From Sodaliphilus pleomorphus (GTDB lineage: Bacteria > Bacteroidota > Bacteroidia > Bacteroidales > Muribaculaceae), in NCBI RefSeq assembly GCF_009676955.1, contig NZ_CP045696.1, positions 2,308,501-2,372,500 of the forward strand: a DNA stretch of 64,000 nt, read 5' to 3'. Position 1 is the first letter of the stretch, and every line of letters begins with the position of its first letter. Shown here in pieces: positions 16,416-24,993 of this stretch. The notes under the pieces were generated by a model. The model was not told the DNA's origin, searched no databases, and saw only the letters and a program-made list of their open reading frames with translations. A program made the translations under genes and the position numbers.

Positions 16416-17306
16416 ATGAACAAAGTCATAGTCACATTACTCCTCCTCCTCACAGCCTCGGTCGTGACGCCTGCCTGGAGCAGCAAGACCAGTGTGAGCA
16501 TGAAAGGCGATACCACCACAGTCATCGAGGACGGCGACACCACGCGGGTGGTGGGCGGTATCAACATTGGTAAAATCATCGAACGCGCTCTTGGCGACAC
16601 CCTCGTGTCGACGGCCGATTCTGCCGAAGACGCCGATGGTGCCGCCGATGATGCCGCAGCCTACGACAATCGGGAAGCCAACATGCGTGCGCGCCAAGCC
16701 ATGATGCAGGAAATGGTGCAAAACATAGTGACGTGCACCGTGGTTGGCGTGATTTTCATCATCTTCTTTTCGCTGCTGTTCTATTACTTGCACCGCAAGG
16801 CCAAATACCGCATGATGGAGAAGGCTATCGAAAACAACTACCCCTTGCCTGGCACACCCATGATGGGACGGCAGGCCCCCGTTCAGTCACAGCCTGTAGC
16901 TCAGCCGCAATCTCAGTCTCAATCTCAGTCGCAGTCGGCAGCCCCCCAGCCCCCGGTTGCAGGCTTGGCCAACCTGGGCTTCAACAACGTGCAGCCCTAC
17001 CTCGACTGGAGGTCGTTCCATCGCAGCTTCATGCTCATCGCCGTGGGTGTGGCCCTCATGCTCTTCTTTGCCGCGGCTGGCTCTATCGAGATGGTGGCAT
17101 TGATGTCGATACTGGTGTTGATAGGTGCTGCACAGGCCCTGATCAACTACCAGCAGCAGAAGCAGGTGATAGCTCGCCAGCTGTGGCAGCAGCAACACGG
17201 CCAGCAGCCGGCTGCACAGCCTCAGCAACCGCCAGTGTTCAAGCCGCACAACAACCCTGAGCCTGCCAATAACGACACTCAAGCCGGCGAGCAACCTCAA
17301 CAGTGA
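16416..17306 (+). CDS. DUF6249 membrane protein of the sigma-factor operon
   Basis: A 296-residue protein with a signal peptide, an extracytoplasmic segment (DTTTVIEDGDTTRVVGG), a membrane helix (CTVVGVIFIIFFSLLFYYL), a cytoplasmic KAKYRMMEKAIENNYPLP segment, a Gln/Ser run, then two more helices (FMLIAVGVALMLFFAAA and VALMSILVLIGAAQALI) and a Gln/Pro-rich tail. This organisation matches DUF6249 proteins, which in Bacteroidota sit directly beside an ECF sigma gene. Its stop abuts the sigma gene, implying co-expression and possibly a sensory or anchoring role (inference). Confidence 0.75.
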   Translation: MNKVIVTLLLLLTASVVTPAWSSKTSVSMKGDTTTVIEDGDTTRVVGGINIGKIIERALGDTLVSTADSAEDADGAADDAAAYDNREANMRARQAMMQEMVQNIVTCTVVGVIFIIFFSLLFYYLHRKAKYRMMEKAIENNYPLPGTPMMGRQAPVQSQPVAQPQSQSQSQSQSAAPQPPVAGLANLGFNNVQPYLDWRSFHRSFMLIAVGVALMLFFAAAGSIEMVALMSILVLIGAAQALINYQQQKQVIARQLWQQQHGQQPAAQPQQPPVFKPHNNPEPANNDTQAGEQPQQ

Positions 17307-17329
17307 AATGTGATAGCCATCGTTGTGCA

Positions 17330-17884
17330 ATGTTGAGCAAACTCGAAGAACTGAAACTGATTTCCCAATGCGTGCTGGTCGATGACCGGCGCGCCTTTGG
17401 GAAACTCGTCGAGGCCTATCAGCCTCGCTTGCGCAAGTTCCTGCTCAATCTCACCGCCGGCGACGTGATGCTCACCGACGACCTGGCCCAGGAAACCTTT
17501 GTCAAGGCCTATGTGAGCATTCGCTCTTTCAAGGGCATCTCGAGCTTTGGCACCTGGCTCTACCGCATAGCCTACAACGAGTTCTACAACGAGAAGCGCC
17601 GGCGCCACGAGGACTCGCTGCCCGACACGGCCGAGACTTGCATGGAACCCACCTCAGCGCACCAGGATGCCACCGAGGCGCAACTCACGGTGATGCGCGC
17701 CATGCAGTCGCTCAACGATGTGGAGCGCACGGCCGTGACTCTCTTCTACATCGAGGACCAGCCCATCAAGAAAATTGCCCTCATCATGCACATGCCCGAG
17801 GGCAGCGTCAAGTCGAGCCTGCACAGGGCCAAGGAGAAGATGAGAAAGACTATAAATTTTGAAAACAACTATAATTTCGTATAG
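17330..17884 (+). CDS. ECF-type RNA polymerase sigma-70 factor
   Basis: A 184-residue sigma factor with region 2 (FGKLVEAYQPRLRKFLLNL, DLAQETFVKAYVSI, FGTWLYRIAYNEFYNEKRR) and region 4 (LNDVERTAVTLFYIEDQPIKKIALIMHMPEGSVKSSLHRAKEKMRK). It recruits RNA polymerase to an unknown regulon. A GTG at 17303 overlaps the stop of the DUF6249 gene and would add nine residues; ATG 17330 fits the family N-terminus better. No classical anti-sigma (FecR or zinc-type) follows. Confidence 0.92.
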   Translation: MLSKLEELKLISQCVLVDDRRAFGKLVEAYQPRLRKFLLNLTAGDVMLTDDLAQETFVKAYVSIRSFKGISSFGTWLYRIAYNEFYNEKRRRHEDSLPDTAETCMEPTSAHQDATEAQLTVMRAMQSLNDVERTAVTLFYIEDQPIKKIALIMHMPEGSVKSSLHRAKEKMRKTINFENNYNFV

Positions 17885-17888
17885 CAAT

Positions 17889-18230
17889 ATGATGAAGAAA
17901 AACAGGCCTACTGCCGAAGACGAGAAACTGGCCCGACTGCTCAAGCGCAGCAGCCAGCAAGCACAGGACAACGAGTGGTTTACCGCCCGTGTCATGAACC
18001 GCTTGCCCCCTAAGCAGCACAAGCCCTGCCGCTGGGTGGGCAATGTGCTCTATCTTGTTGCCATTCTGGTGTGTGCCGGGTGCTGGTGCTGGGTGATCAT
18101 GCGCAGCGACTTCGAGGTCATTACCGTGCGCGACATTGTGAATTTCATCATCTTGATTGTGATCTCGCTTGCCCTGCTCTTCAGCACGGTGTGGCACATC
18201 ATGAATGCCGACTCGCCGGGCGCGTTGTAG
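17889..18230 (+). CDS. Small two-helix membrane protein, sigma-operon partner
   Basis: A 113-residue protein with a charged cytoplasmic N-terminus (KNRPTAEDEKLARLLKRSS and a NEWFTARVMNRLP motif), followed by two membrane helices (NVLYLVAILVCAGCWCWVI and IVNFIILIVISLALLFSTVW). Its position as the last gene of the sigma operon, 5 bp behind the sigma stop, makes it a candidate membrane anti-sigma or regulator, although no known anti-sigma domain is visible. Start ATG 17889 (or the adjacent 17892). Confidence 0.7.
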   Translation: MMKKNRPTAEDEKLARLLKRSSQQAQDNEWFTARVMNRLPPKQHKPCRWVGNVLYLVAILVCAGCWCWVIMRSDFEVITVRDIVNFIILIVISLALLFSTVWHIMNADSPGAL

Positions 18231-18301
18231 CAACAATTTGCCGGCTTCTTGCGTCTATAGGATATACACAGTTAAATTTCCAAACACAATAACAATTGTT
18301 G

Positions 18302-18346
18302 AGCGGGCTGCGCGTCGCGACGATGTGCCTCCCGCTGTTTCTTTTT
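18302..18346 (+). terminator. Weak terminator of the sigma operon
   Basis: AGCGGG (18302-18307) pairs with CCCGCT (18331-18336), followed by GTTTCTTTTTG. The stem is short and the loop large, so this is tentative. Confidence 0.35.
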
Positions 18347-18500
18347 GTGTGTTGCAGTTGCGTGGGCAATGCACGATTCTTCCCATGGCTATCCCCCCTT
18401 GTCACGGGCTGGCGACTTTTATGAGAAACTGTTTTCTCACGGTTTTAAAATTTTATTGGTGTTCTCACGTTATTATTACAGTAGATTTGTGTTTTTTTTA

Positions 18501-19568
18501 ATGAGAATGATAAGAAATTTAGAAGCCTGCATGGCAATTCTTGCCTTGGTCCTGTGCATGGGCTGGTCGTCGTGTGCTCGCCAGAGAAGCGTCGATGTTG
18601 TGGCCCATGCCCCCTTTCTGCAGCGGCTGGGCTTGGAAGATGTCGACAAGGTGGCCTTCGACGACAAGATGCAAATCGACAGCAGCAGCGTGCGCATCCC
18701 CGTGGGCGGAGCTGCCTTCGAGGCCTTGCTTGGCCAGGTAGCGCGCACCAATGCCGTGGGCGACGACGAGGACCCTGCCGGGTGTTGTATAGTGGGGGCA
18801 CGCAGGCTTGCCAGCGACTTCGTGCTCATCAACTTCTCGCTCGACACCGGCGTGGGCGGCCTGGGCTTCATGGCGGTCTACGACGCGGCCGGCCGGCTCA
18901 CCGACTACATGAACGTGGGCACGTGGCACTGTGAGCAGCCCAGCTACCGCACCCCCCAGGGTGGCTTAGCCCTGGTCGAGCGCGACAACATAGTGTGCCG
19001 CTTCGACGGCGACAATGCCTTCACGCTTGTCAAGGAAAACTCGGAATATGAAGCGGTGGCCGGCAACGTGGCTGGCGAGGCCTACCACAAAGTCGCCGAT
19101 GTGTGGGCACAAGTGCGTGAGTTCAACTACGGCATCGACGCCAAGGGGCATTTTGTGCCCAAGGGCGTGGTGGTGAAAAAGCAACTGGGCATGACGGCCG
19201 AGCAAAAGCTGGCCTATGCCATCGACGACTTGGGCTGCCTGCCCATGAGCGACAGGTCGAAATATGACAAAATCAACCAGATGGCCGCACGCCTCAAGCA
19301 TTTAGCTCCCGAGCATGACGAGTGGGCTCGCGACCTGCAACCCATTGTGCGAGATGCCTACGACCGCAACCCGGCCGAGTTTCTCAACTGGCTCTACTCC
19401 CGTCGCGGGTCAGGCAACCATCTCGCATTTGTTTTTTCCACCATCTATACTGGCGGACTTGAGGAAAAAACCACCTTGCTCGACCATATCGATGCCCTCG
19501 ACAATGCCGCCGCCCGCACCTACCTGGGCAACCTGGTCGACCCCTGGACGCCGCCCGACAACGACTGA
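18501..19568 (+). CDS. Lipoprotein, paralogue of the gene at 22091
   Basis: A 355-residue lipoprotein (signal peptide, lipobox WSSC) of unknown function. It contains DYMNVGTWHCEQPSYRT and FNYGIDAKGHFVPKGVVV, aligning by eye with DFMNCGKWFREEPAWQ and LHYRIDAQGHIMLERTV of the neighbouring paralogue, and both end with a helical region. The longer frame from 18345 is unlikely because a -7 element TAGATTTG lies at 18482-18489, leaving only a few bases of leader before ATG 18501. The last 54 codons lie inside the 252-bp duplication caused by the IS, so the gene is complete. Confidence 0.75.
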   Translation: MRMIRNLEACMAILALVLCMGWSSCARQRSVDVVAHAPFLQRLGLEDVDKVAFDDKMQIDSSSVRIPVGGAAFEALLGQVARTNAVGDDEDPAGCCIVGARRLASDFVLINFSLDTGVGGLGFMAVYDAAGRLTDYMNVGTWHCEQPSYRTPQGGLALVERDNIVCRFDGDNAFTLVKENSEYEAVAGNVAGEAYHKVADVWAQVREFNYGIDAKGHFVPKGVVVKKQLGMTAEQKLAYAIDDLGCLPMSDRSKYDKINQMAARLKHLAPEHDEWARDLQPIVRDAYDRNPAEFLNWLYSRRGSGNHLAFVFSTIYTGGLEEKTTLLDHIDALDNAAARTYLGNLVDPWTPPDND

Positions 19569-19655
19569 CGAGCGCACAAGCTGACTGGACCGCTGGCTCT
19601 TTCTTTTTTTTGTTGTGCCTAAAATTTGGCAATGTGAATCTCTTGTCTTATCTTT
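19404..19655 (+). repeat. Left copy of the 252-bp target duplication
   Basis: Identical base for base to 21799-22050. It contains the last 54 codons and stop of the left lipoprotein gene, a T-rich tract, and the -33 and most of the -7 element of the right gene's promoter, broken at its last base (TATCTTTC instead of TATCTTTG). It is a direct repeat generated by the insertion. Confidence 0.93.
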
Positions 19656-21798
19656 CCTAATTTGACAGTTTGTTGTATTAACGTGTTACTACACAATACT
19701 TTACATAGTAAAGTAATGTAGCTAATTTTTCGGTGCTGCAAGGATTAACCTTTGTTAACCTTTCGGTAGAACGCGTTCATCGCTGCTTTTGTGATTATCT
19801 GTTTGTTAACTTCCACACCGGCAAGCTCTTGCAGTTGGTCGGTGAGGCTGGTGCGCTGGAACATGGGCACGTATCCCAGTCCCTGGATTTGTCCGAAGCG
19901 CAGGTTCTGGAGAGTGTCGATCAGCTGGTCGACGGTCAGGGGGTGCTCCTTGTAGGCCTCGGGGAACGAGTCGGCCAGCTGCTTTTGCAGGAGCTTGAGC
20001 AGCAGCAGTGCGAGGAAGCAGACGAGGAAGTGGGAGCGGATGCGGTCCTGCCTGGAGAGGTAGACGGGTCTGGCCTCGAGGTGGGTCTTGGTGGTGCGGA
20101 ACAGGTGCTCTATCTCGTGATGGAAGGAGCGTGCCTTGAGCACGAACGCGGCCTCGTCGTCGAGCGAGGTGGCGTAGGCGTAGAAGCCGTCGAGCTTCTC
20201 CTCCTGCCCTAGGATGTCGTCATTGATGACCATCTCGGTCTTGACGGCCGTCTGTCCGTCGTCGGTCTTGTGTATGGTCTCTATGTAGTTGAGCGGTGAC
20301 TGCTGCGAGCGGCGCGGGTTGGCCTGCCCCCTGGCCACTATCTTCCTGGCCGCCGCGAGGCGCTCGGCGCGCTTGTGCCTGAGGAAGAGGGCGAAGTCGT
20401 GGCTGTAGGTGATGATGACCCTCTCGGCCCTGGAGGAGCTTTGCCATTGCCTGATGCGTCGCCCCCGGGCGTCGACGGGCGTTGCGCCGGGGTTCTCCCT
20501 GCGGGCCTCGAGCCACTGCGGGTTGAGGCCTTTCACGGTTTTGTCGACAAGTATCTCCTTGTAGAATGTGGTCTGGCGCAGCAGGGAGCTGTCAGCCTGG
20601 CCGCCCTCGCGCAGCACGTCCAGGTTGTAGAGGCCGCCGTCGGAGTACTTCTCGTGCAGCAGCCTGGCCTTTTCCCCGTCGGCGCAGTAGCCCAGCCTCC
20701 AGCCCCTGGGGTCGACGGCGGCCCGGCGGTCGGCGGCGGGCAGCGAGGGGATCGACTGGACGCAGATGTAGTCGCGGCCCTGGTCCATGTTGTAGCGCCG
20801 GTTGCCCTCCGAGGCCAGGCCGGCGTCGGTGGAGACGACGAACTCGGTCAGGCCGAACTTGCGCCTCAGCACATCCTCGAGCGGCTGGAGCGTGGCCTGC
20901 TCCGACTCGTTGCCCGGGAAGACCACAAAGGCCAGCGGGATGCCGTCCATGTCCATGAACATGCCCATCTGCACGATGGGGCTGGGCCGGTTCTCTTTCG
21001 ACTTGCCGCGCTTGCGCAGCCCGGCCACGAGCTCGCCGGTCTCTATGTTCACCGTGTCCCTGTCGTTGTCCTCGATCTCGAAGTAGTAGTTGGTGCAGTC
21101 GTAGTAGATCACCCTGTCCCTGCGTTCCATGAACCTGGCCGAGCAGGCGTAGACGCCGGCCTGGATGTCGTCGATGTGGCCCGAGAGCAGGCTCAGGGCC
21201 CGGTACATGTCGGCCTCGCCGAACTTCGGAGGCCGCACCAGCCCCTGCGCCTTCCGCAGCGTCCTCTGCTTGGAGCAGGGGAAGAGCATACGGCCCGTGA
21301 CCAGCGTCCTCAATATCCCGTCGAGGTCGAACTTCGCCTTGCTCGCCTTCTTGATCTCGGCGCACATGCGGGGCAGGCCGAGCCTGTTGTAAAGCGGCAG
21401 CAGCATCAGGTCGCCGCCCGCCCGCAGAGGCAGGTCGCCCTTGCCCACGGTCTGGCCCGGGTAGAAGTCAACCGAAATGCGCTCCCTGCCGGCCTTCTCC
21501 TCCTCGGTCATGCGGGCCGCCAGGTCCCTGACCCACTGGCGCGGGTCCTGGCAGCCGTACTTGCGCCTGATGTCCTCAAGCAGCCCCAGCCGCCTGACAG
21601 TCTTGGTGGTAGACTTGCCGTCGATGCGCACCGACTTCTGGATGTAAGCCCACGTGCCCTTCTTCGTAGTGCCGAATGTCGCCTTCATATCTATAATCCT
21701 TTAATGTAATAACTACTATTAGCTACAAATATACAAATAAAAAATGAACTGTGCAACAATTCATTAGAAAAAATTTTACACTCTAACTGTCAAAGTCC
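19656..21798. mobile_element. IS1634-family insertion sequence (about 2.14 kb)
   Basis: One transposase gene bounded by a 10-bp perfect terminal inverted repeat, TTTGACAGTT at 19661-19670 and its complement AACTGTCAAA at 21785-21794, a few bases inside each end. It is flanked by 252-bp identical direct repeats. The exact tips (within 4-5 bases) cannot be fixed by eye. Identical direct repeats imply a recent insertion. IS1634 of Mycoplasma mycoides is known for unusually long, variable target duplications, which fits. Confidence 0.92.
19745..21688 (-). CDS. IS1634-family DDE transposase
   Basis: A 647-residue transposase of the IS4-like DDE superfamily. It has the N-terminal TWAYIQKSVRIDGKS and VRRLGLLEDI region, the first acidic residue in YYDCTNYYFE, the second in VVSTDAGLASEGNRR, and the glutamate in SFHHEIEHLFRTTKTHLEARPVY followed by IRSHFLVCFLALLLL, the IS1634-type end. 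It is full length without frameshifts, so the element may be active. It is transcribed opposite to the flanking genes, with its own -7 element TATATTTG at 21733-21726. Confidence 0.93.
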   Translation of the reverse strand: MKATFGTTKKGTWAYIQKSVRIDGKSTTKTVRRLGLLEDIRRKYGCQDPRQWVRDLAARMTEEEKAGRERISVDFYPGQTVGKGDLPLRAGGDLMLLPLYNRLGLPRMCAEIKKASKAKFDLDGILRTLVTGRMLFPCSKQRTLRKAQGLVRPPKFGEADMYRALSLLSGHIDDIQAGVYACSARFMERRDRVIYYDCTNYYFEIEDNDRDTVNIETGELVAGLRKRGKSKENRPSPIVQMGMFMDMDGIPLAFVVFPGNESEQATLQPLEDVLRRKFGLTEFVVSTDAGLASEGNRRYNMDQGRDYICVQSIPSLPAADRRAAVDPRGWRLGYCADGEKARLLHEKYSDGGLYNLDVLREGGQADSSLLRQTTFYKEILVDKTVKGLNPQWLEARRENPGATPVDARGRRIRQWQSSSRAERVIITYSHDFALFLRHKRAERLAAARKIVARGQANPRRSQQSPLNYIETIHKTDDGQTAVKTEMVINDDILGQEEKLDGFYAYATSLDDEAAFVLKARSFHHEIEHLFRTTKTHLEARPVYLSRQDRIRSHFLVCFLALLLLKLLQKQLADSFPEAYKEHPLTVDQLIDTLQNLRFGQIQGLGYVPMFQRTSLTDQLQELAGVEVNKQIITKAAMNAFYRKVNKG

Positions 21799-21963
21799 CG
21801 CGGGTCAGGCAACCATCTCGCATTTGTTTTTTCCACCATCTATACTGGCGGACTTGAGGAAAAAACCACCTTGCTCGACCATATCGATGCCCTCGACAAT
21901 GCCGCCGCCCGCACCTACCTGGGCAACCTGGTCGACCCCTGGACGCCGCCCGACAACGACTGA
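21799..21963 (+). pseudogene. Orphan 3' end of the left lipoprotein gene
   Basis: 54 codons plus stop (RGSGNHLAFVFS to PWTPPDND) duplicated from 19404-19568 by the IS insertion. It has no start codon or promoter of its own and is a by-product of the target duplication. Confidence 0.9.
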
Positions 21964-22050
21964 CGAGCGCACAAGCTGACTGGACCGCTGGCTCTTTCTT
22001 TTTTTTGTTGTGCCTAAAATTTGGCAATGTGAATCTCTTGTCTTATCTTT
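21799..22050 (+). repeat. Right copy of the 252-bp target duplication
   Basis: Perfect copy of 19404-19655. Here the final G needed for the -7 element is supplied by base 22051 of the right flank, so the promoter of the downstream lipoprotein gene is intact in this copy. Confidence 0.93.
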
Positions 22051-22051
22051 G
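22021..22051 (+). promoter_or_regulatory. Promoter of the right lipoprotein gene, restored by the target duplication
   Basis: TTGG (22021-22024), 19 bases, TATCTTTG (22044-22051). The duplication boundary falls at the last base of the -7 element: the left copy ends TATCTTT then C, the right copy continues with G. Confidence 0.7.
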
Positions 22052-22090
22052 TGCGTGTTAGATTTTATGAATTACTAAAGTATAGAAAGC

Positions 22091-23188
22091 ATGAACACTT
22101 TACGACAATTTGCAGTTTTGCTGGTGACTGTGGCCATCGGCCTCAGCTCGTGCCAGAAGGCTGTGGGCAAGGTCACTCCCGTGAAGAGTGATTTTACTTT
22201 TTTAAAGAAACTGGGCATCGAGACTACAGGTGGCATTGTGCTGCCCGACAGCATCGACCGAGAGCACATCGACTCGCGCCACGATGCGGCCTTCATGCTC
22301 GACTTCAACAAGCAGGCCGTGCCGCTGCTCGACGAGGTGTTGGACTTGACTACCAACCCCGACCAGCGCGACGTCATGAACTACATACTGGGCATCAAGG
22401 CGTTGCCAGGCTATTTCACGCTGGTGGCCTATGAGCGGGCCTACGGCGACGGCACGGCGGCCTATGTGGGCATCTACGACAGGCAGGGCAGGCTCACCGA
22501 TTTCATGAATTGCGGCAAGTGGTTTCGGGAGGAGCCGGCGTGGCAAGGCGAGGACAATCAGTGCCTTGTGGAACGCAAAAAGTCGTTGCTCAAGTTTGTT
22601 GCACCTGGCGAGTTTGTCATCGTGCGCGACCAAGGCTTGTACTCAGGCATCGTCGACACCACGCAATTTGAGTGCACCAAGACTGGCTGCAAGTGGAAGA
22701 TAGTCAATGAACTGCACTACAGGATCGATGCCCAGGGGCACATCATGCTTGAGCGCACCGTGTGCAACAAGAGCCAGAATGTGCCTGCCACCAGTGCCTT
22801 CACCGACAAGGTGGACGAGGCCATCTACCTGCCGCGCTCGTCGGGACAGGAGAGCCTCGACAGGCTCAACCGCCTGGCCACCAGCAGCGGGATGGTGCGT
22901 TTTGAGAGCCTCGACAACGCTACCGATGCGTTCAACGGCATCTACGACCTGGCCTTGGCGCTGAGCGACCGCTACCAGTACGACCCGCAGCTGGTGCTCT
23001 CGTGGATGGCCAGCCACCGCGGCCCCGGCGGGAGCAGGCTCACGCGGGTGTTTGAGTTTGTCTTTGCCTACAGCATGATACCCAAGGAGGTGCTGGTCAA
23101 GGACATCGAGTCGATGCAGGACCCTGAGGCCCGCCGCTACATCGAGCGGCTCACTGCGCAGTGGGGGCCGCGCGATGCCGTGGGGTAG
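22091..23188 (+). CDS. Lipoprotein, paralogue of the gene at 18501
   Basis: A 365-residue lipoprotein (signal peptide with lipobox LSSC) of unknown function. It shares with the left neighbour the segment order VGIYDRQGRLTDFMNCGKW, RIDAQGHIMLERTV, and a C-terminal helical part (YQYDPQLVLSWMASHRGPGG) matching YDRNPAEFLNWLYSRRGSGN of the paralogue. The two were adjacent before the IS inserted between them and probably arose by tandem duplication. Confidence 0.75.
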   Translation: MNTLRQFAVLLVTVAIGLSSCQKAVGKVTPVKSDFTFLKKLGIETTGGIVLPDSIDREHIDSRHDAAFMLDFNKQAVPLLDEVLDLTTNPDQRDVMNYILGIKALPGYFTLVAYERAYGDGTAAYVGIYDRQGRLTDFMNCGKWFREEPAWQGEDNQCLVERKKSLLKFVAPGEFVIVRDQGLYSGIVDTTQFECTKTGCKWKIVNELHYRIDAQGHIMLERTVCNKSQNVPATSAFTDKVDEAIYLPRSSGQESLDRLNRLATSSGMVRFESLDNATDAFNGIYDLALALSDRYQYDPQLVLSWMASHRGPGGSRLTRVFEFVFAYSMIPKEVLVKDIESMQDPEARRYIERLTAQWGPRDAVG

Positions 23189-23320
23189 AGAGAACTTAAA
23201 CAAGGTTGTGACCTGTGGCGGGCTGTGCTAAGGTGAAATTAAACAGCGTTTTATTTTTCTCTTAGCACGGCTTGCACTAACTTTGCACTTGGAAAAACAT
23301 AAATAATTTTTTTTCAAGTC

Positions 23321-24028
23321 ATGGAAAAGAAACTCATCAATGTGGCCATCGACGGCACCTCGTCGAGCGGCAAGAGCACAATGGCCAAGGCCCTGGCCAA
23401 GTATGCAGGCTACACCTACATCGACACGGGCGCCATGTATCGTGCCGTTACGCTCTACTGCCTGCAGCATGGCTACATCAAGGATGGCAAGGTCGATGTG
23501 CAGCGCCTTGTTGCCGCCCTTGGCGACATCAAGATATCGTTTAAGCTCGACGGCGGCGTGCAGCACACCTGCCTCAACGGCGTCGACGTGGAGAAAGAAA
23601 TACGTGGTCTCGAGGTGAGCAACAACGTGAGTCCCGTGGCCGCAGTGCCGCAGGTGCGCCACGAGCTGGTGCGGCAGCAGCAGGAGCTGGGTCGCGGCAA
23701 GGGCGTGGTGATGGACGGCCGCGACATAGGTACCACCGTGCTCCCCGATGCCGAAATCAAGATATATGTGACCTCGAGCCCCGAGGTGCGCGCCCGGCGC
23801 CGCTATCGCGAGATGCTGACCAAGGGCGAGACTGGCGTCACCCTCGACGAGGTGGTGGCCAACGTGCGCATGCGCGACCACATCGACTCTACCCGCGCCG
23901 AGAGCCCCCTGCGCAAGGCCGAGGGCGCTTGTGAGCTCGACAGCACTCCCATGAGTGCCGACGAGCAAAACCAGTGGATGATCGACTACTTCAAGCATTG
24001 GATGGAAGACCACGGTTATCAGGGTTGA
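23321..24028 (+). CDS. cmk: Cytidylate kinase
   Basis: A 235-residue (d)CMP kinase phosphorylating CMP and dCMP to the diphosphates. P-loop GTSSSGKSTMAKALAK near the N-terminus, IDTGAMYRAVTLY, MDGRDIGTTVLPDAEIKIYVT and the lid region RARRRYREML are all present. Normal length. A -7 element TAACTTTG lies at 23278-23285. It is followed after 25 bp by ispH, a gene order common in the phylum. Confidence 0.95.
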   Translation: MEKKLINVAIDGTSSSGKSTMAKALAKYAGYTYIDTGAMYRAVTLYCLQHGYIKDGKVDVQRLVAALGDIKISFKLDGGVQHTCLNGVDVEKEIRGLEVSNNVSPVAAVPQVRHELVRQQQELGRGKGVVMDGRDIGTTVLPDAEIKIYVTSSPEVRARRRYREMLTKGETGVTLDEVVANVRMRDHIDSTRAESPLRKAEGACELDSTPMSADEQNQWMIDYFKHWMEDHGYQG

Positions 24029-24053
24029 CCACTGAAAAAACACTATACAAGTC

Positions 24054-24968
24054 ATGGCTACTATCGAGATTGATTCGCATTCGGGATTTTGCTTTGGCGT
24101 GACTCGAGCCATCAACAAGGCCGAGGAGGAGCTGGCCAAGGGCGGGCACCTCTACTGTCTGGGCGACATCGTGCACAATGCCAGCGAGGTGGAGCGGCTG
24201 GGCGACAAGGGCCTGGTCACCATCACCCACGAGCAGCTCAAGCAGTTGCACAACGTGAAGGTGCTGCTGCGTGCCCATGGCGAGCCGCCGTCGACCTATG
24301 AAATTGCCCGCCGCAACAACATCGAGATCATCGATGCCACCTGCCCGGTGGTGCTCAAGCTGCAACAACGCATCAACAACACCTACCACTCGGGCAGCGA
24401 GACCTCGCCCCAAGTCGTGATCTACGGCAAGCGCGGCCATGCCGAGGTAAACGGCCTCGTGGGCCAGACCGACGGTCGTGCCCTTGTGATTGAAAATGAG
24501 GACGAAATTGGGAAAATCGACTACTCGCGCGATGTGTTTCTCTACAGCCAGACCACCAAGAGCGTGCAAGGCCTGGGGCAGATTGTAGACCAGGTGGGCA
24601 AGCGCATGCAGGCCGGGGCCGAGCTCAAGAGCTACGACACCATATGCCGCGCCGTGGCCAACCGCATCCCCCAAATCAGGGAGTTTGCCCGCAGCCACGA
24701 CCTCATTCTCTTTGTGTGCGGCAACAAGAGCAGCAACGGCAAGATTTTGTTTGCCGAGTGCCATGATGCCAATCCCGAGTCGCACCTCATCAGCGACGAG
24801 ACGCAGCTCGATGCCTCCTGGCTTGCCGGCAAGGAGCGCATAGGCGTGTGCGGCGCCACCTCCACCCCCATGTGGCTCATGCACCGTGTGAAAGAGGCTG
24901 CGGCGCGCATGCTTGCCAGCGCGGGCACCCACGCCGTGCAAGGTGAGAAAGAAGATACGAAACAATAA
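24054..24968 (+). CDS. ispH: 4-hydroxy-3-methylbut-2-enyl diphosphate reductase
   Basis: A 304-residue iron-sulfur enzyme making IPP and DMAPP in the last step of the MEP isoprenoid pathway. The three cluster cysteines are visible in SGFCFGVTRA, DATCPVVLK and DTICRAVANR; GDIVHNASEVERL and GATSTPMWLM are also family motifs. Normal length. In operon with cmk. Confidence 0.96.
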   Translation: MATIEIDSHSGFCFGVTRAINKAEEELAKGGHLYCLGDIVHNASEVERLGDKGLVTITHEQLKQLHNVKVLLRAHGEPPSTYEIARRNNIEIIDATCPVVLKLQQRINNTYHSGSETSPQVVIYGKRGHAEVNGLVGQTDGRALVIENEDEIGKIDYSRDVFLYSQTTKSVQGLGQIVDQVGKRMQAGAELKSYDTICRAVANRIPQIREFARSHDLILFVCGNKSSNGKILFAECHDANPESHLISDETQLDASWLAGKERIGVCGATSTPMWLMHRVKEAAARMLASAGTHAVQGEKEDTKQ

Positions 24969-24993
24969 TAATTATATAGATATATACACTCGC

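Noticed and set aside
18345..18500. Extended N-terminus of the left lipoprotein from ATG 18345
   Set aside because: It would put 52 non-signal residues before the lipobox and begins upstream of the promoter -7 element.
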